DNA of 64,000 bases, taken from assembly GCF_002289565.1 (NCBI RefSeq), contig NZ_NTFY01000069.1:43902-107901 (forward strand), read 5' to 3'. The notes under the pieces are model-generated. The model did not search any database. It worked only from the letters and a program-made list of their open reading frames with translations, and was not told the DNA's origin. How positions within the stretch are numbered: position 1 is the stretch's first letter; every line of letters begins with the position of its first letter. The DNA comes from Rhodopirellula sp. SM50 (GTDB lineage Bacteria > Planctomycetota > Planctomycetia > Pirellulales > Pirellulaceae). This document shows positions 62,525 through 64,000 of this stretch, one piece after another. A program made the position numbers and the translations under genes.

Positions 62525-63697
62525 TCAGGCCGCTTTCCGCGTGTTCTGCTTCGTTTCGCCCAGCCAGCCGCTGATCGCCTTGAGGTCCTTTTTCCAGTCC
62601 TTGCCCGTGCGGCGTCCCAGGAAGGTTTCGAACATCAAGTCCATCGTTTCGCTCAATTGACGGATCGCATCGATGCGGTCATCGTCGTCAAATTCTTCGT
62701 CCTCTTCGAGATGGATTTTCGCGCCGCTGATTCCGAACGATTCTGCTTGGAGCGTGAGGTCGAATTGGCGATCGTCGCGAATGATCGTCATGCCGGCTTT
62801 GCGAGGCAATTTGCCGCTGCGGATCGCCTGCATTGCCTCGGGCAGCTTGACCGGACTCTCTGCCGAGATGCTCTCCTTGCCCGATTCGCCCAGCGGGCAT
62901 TCCAGGCTGAGTGTCTTGGCCAGCATCACGGTGACTTTCGAATCGTCGGCCAGCGTGATCGTGTCGGATTGGTTTTCCAGTGTCCACCACAGCCACATCA
63001 AGAATTCATTGCCCAGAAAATCTGGCGACTGTGAATGCTCGTTGGACCATTTGTGGCTGCCCATCGTTTGTCCGCTGACGAAACTCACCGGCTGTAGATC
63101 GTCGACTTCGCCGTAGAGCTCGTTGTCGATTCCCCATTGTTCGGCCAGCGATCCCGCGCTCCAATGCCGAAGTTCCACGCCGAAGGCGCGCTCGACCAGA
63201 TCCAGGCAGTGTCGGCCGGCCGTGCCCACCGAACCGCCGAAGTACAGCAGTTCGTTGGCGTAATCCCAGAGCATTGGAAAGGATTGCATCTTGCGATACT
63301 TGCCGGTCGCCGCCTCCGTTTCACAGCGTTGTTCCACCGCCTCCTTGGCCTCTTTGCGCTGGGCTTTGGTGATCACGCCCGTTTCGCTGTCCTTGGCGAT
63401 TCCCGCCAGTTCCATCTGCAGCCAAGCGGCTCGATAGGCAGAGGGGATCTGGTTGGTGTCAAATCGGGCGGAGAAGTGGATGGCTTCGTTGATCAAGTTT
63501 TTGCTGTGATCAAAGTCCTGGTCGAATAAGTGCTCGCCGCCCAAAAAACCGACCGAGACGTTTTCTTCCGAGGCGGTTTGGAACTTGCCGGCAGCGTGCT
63601 TGGAAAGGATCTCGATGTGTTCGTCGCCGAAGCGTTCCGCTTCGAAACCGGTGACACTGAATCTTTGAAACGCGAGGCTACCGCGAAGGAATGGCAT
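62525..63697 (-). CDS. Hypothetical protein, distantly RdgC-like
   Basis: 390 residues from ATG 63697; a longer frame upstream lacks a plausible start. It opens PFLRGSLAFQRFSVTGF and has the general layout of RdgC-type proteins: an N-terminal beta domain, a charged helical middle (ITKAQRKEAKEAVEQRCETEAATGKYRK, as in the K-x-x-E-L-K-E segment of RdgC) and a C-terminal region with DDRQFDLTLQAESFGISGAKIHLEEDEEFDDDDRIDAIRQLSE. RdgC binds DNA and modulates RecA; whether this protein does so is not shown. Widespread as a conserved hypothetical in planctomycetes, to my knowledge. Confidence 0.65.
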   Translation of the reverse strand: MPFLRGSLAFQRFSVTGFEAERFGDEHIEILSKHAAGKFQTASEENVSVGFLGGEHLFDQDFDHSKNLINEAIHFSARFDTNQIPSAYRAAWLQMELAGIAKDSETGVITKAQRKEAKEAVEQRCETEAATGKYRKMQSFPMLWDYANELLYFGGSVGTAGRHCLDLVERAFGVELRHWSAGSLAEQWGIDNELYGEVDDLQPVSFVSGQTMGSHKWSNEHSQSPDFLGNEFLMWLWWTLENQSDTITLADDSKVTVMLAKTLSLECPLGESGKESISAESPVKLPEAMQAIRSGKLPRKAGMTIIRDDRQFDLTLQAESFGISGAKIHLEEDEEFDDDDRIDAIRQLSETMDLMFETFLGRRTGKDWKKDLKAISGWLGETKQNTRKAA

Positions 63698-63896
63698 GGA
63701 CGATCCCGTGACTGTTGAGAGGGCGAGCGGATGGAAGCGTCGTGGATTTATCGACGGATGCCAGTCAGGAATTTGTCCCGTTGAAGCCAATCGTCACGAT
63801 CGGCAAGGTTTGACCAGTTTCAGGCGGGATGGGGGGGCGAAGTGACAGGAAAATGTGGGGCAGAAAAATGGGGACAGAACGTAGGGAAGGCAGAAC

Positions 63897-64000
63897 GATG
63901 GGGGCAAAGCGATGGGGGCAAAACGATGGGGGCAGAACGATGGGGGCAGAACGATGGGGGCAGAACGATGGGGGCAGAACGATGGGGGCAGAACGATGGG
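63897..64000 (+). repeat. 14-bp tandem repeat (GATGGGGGCAGAAC), continues beyond window
   Basis: Seven full units from 63897 to 63994 plus GATGGG at the edge. The first two units differ (GATGGGGGCAAAGC, GATGGGGGCAAAAC), the remaining five are identical. Preceded from 63855 by degenerate units (GTGGGGCAGAAAAATGGGG...). No spacer variation, so this is not a CRISPR. Upstream of the RdgC-like gene on its opposite strand; the 63698-63896 gap has no supported gene. Confidence 0.9.

Noticed and set aside
63897..64000. Regular repeats suggesting a CRISPR array
   Set aside because: Units are contiguous 14-mers without spacers, and no cas gene is nearby.

Overview
This 64 kb window most likely comes from a marine planctomycete of the Pirellulales (Rhodopirellula-like). 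That is an inference from gene content: DUF1592 and DUF1552 proteins side by side, a PVC-type membrane-bound dehydrogenase with a haem-binding CxxCH, four sulfatases with a CxPSR formylglycine site, DUF1080/DUF6807/SUMF1 proteins, agarase-type glycosidases, small proteins starting MNPY, and many short palindromic repeats between genes. No rRNA, tRNA, CRISPR array or intact transposase was found by eye.

Layout. 1-5.8 kb: the 3' part of a large subtilisin-like (S8) protease gene that may belong to an IetAS-like defence pair, convergent with a two-gene operon of a ComM/YifB AAA+ ATPase and a zinc-ribbon/GYF/PH-like/HIRAN protein. 5.9-8.1 kb: a highly structured, direct-repeat-flanked leader in front of a Cys-rich secreted protein, then a tight three-gene cassette of small unknown proteins, one WYL-like. 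8.1-10.2 kb: repeats, a small secreted protein and an RDD membrane protein. 10.3-17.5 kb: a red-algal galactan locus (GH16, sulfatase, and a 1462-residue protein with GH86-like and GH50-like catalytic modules). 17.6-20.6 kb: HxlR regulator divergent from a quinone oxidoreductase, a cupin, and a DUF1080 gene remnant cut off by a repeat. 20.7-28.1 kb: an apparent operon of DoxX-like protein, MarR regulator, alkylsulfatase, RND adaptor, RND pump and two tiny membrane proteins, led by a sigma70-like promoter with an overlapping palindrome. 28.5-36.2 kb: sulfatase, DUF421, MscS/MscK-type channel, a laminin-G-like secreted protein, a DUF4886 protein. 36.5-48.3 kb: SUMF1-LRR fusion, DUF1592-DUF1552 pair, PVC-type dehydrogenase, sugar isomerase-like protein and sialidase. 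48.8-64 kb: DUF1080-sulfatase fusion, polytopic membrane protein, CehA/McbA hydrolase, sulfatase-DUF6807 pair, Gfo/Idh/MocA oxidoreductase, SRPBCC protein, alpha/beta hydrolase, PhzF-like protein, a distant RdgC-like protein, and a 14-bp tandem repeat running off the window.

How they work together. Most genes look secreted and serve breakdown of sulfated or sialylated marine polysaccharides: glycosidases cut the chain, sulfatases remove sulfate, and oxidoreductases/isomerases handle released sugars. The MarR operon looks like a surfactant (alkyl sulfate) degradation and efflux unit.

The most unusual signals are in non-coding DNA. A 120-bp element with inverted ends sits precisely inside another repeat with a 4-bp target duplication, and the empty site is also present in the window. 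The same position of a second host copy carries two head-to-tail copies. REP-like palindromes lie at gene ends so that their own TAA is the stop codon of two genes and one also overlaps a gene start. The structured leader at 5.9-6.1 kb is bounded by an 11-bp direct repeat.
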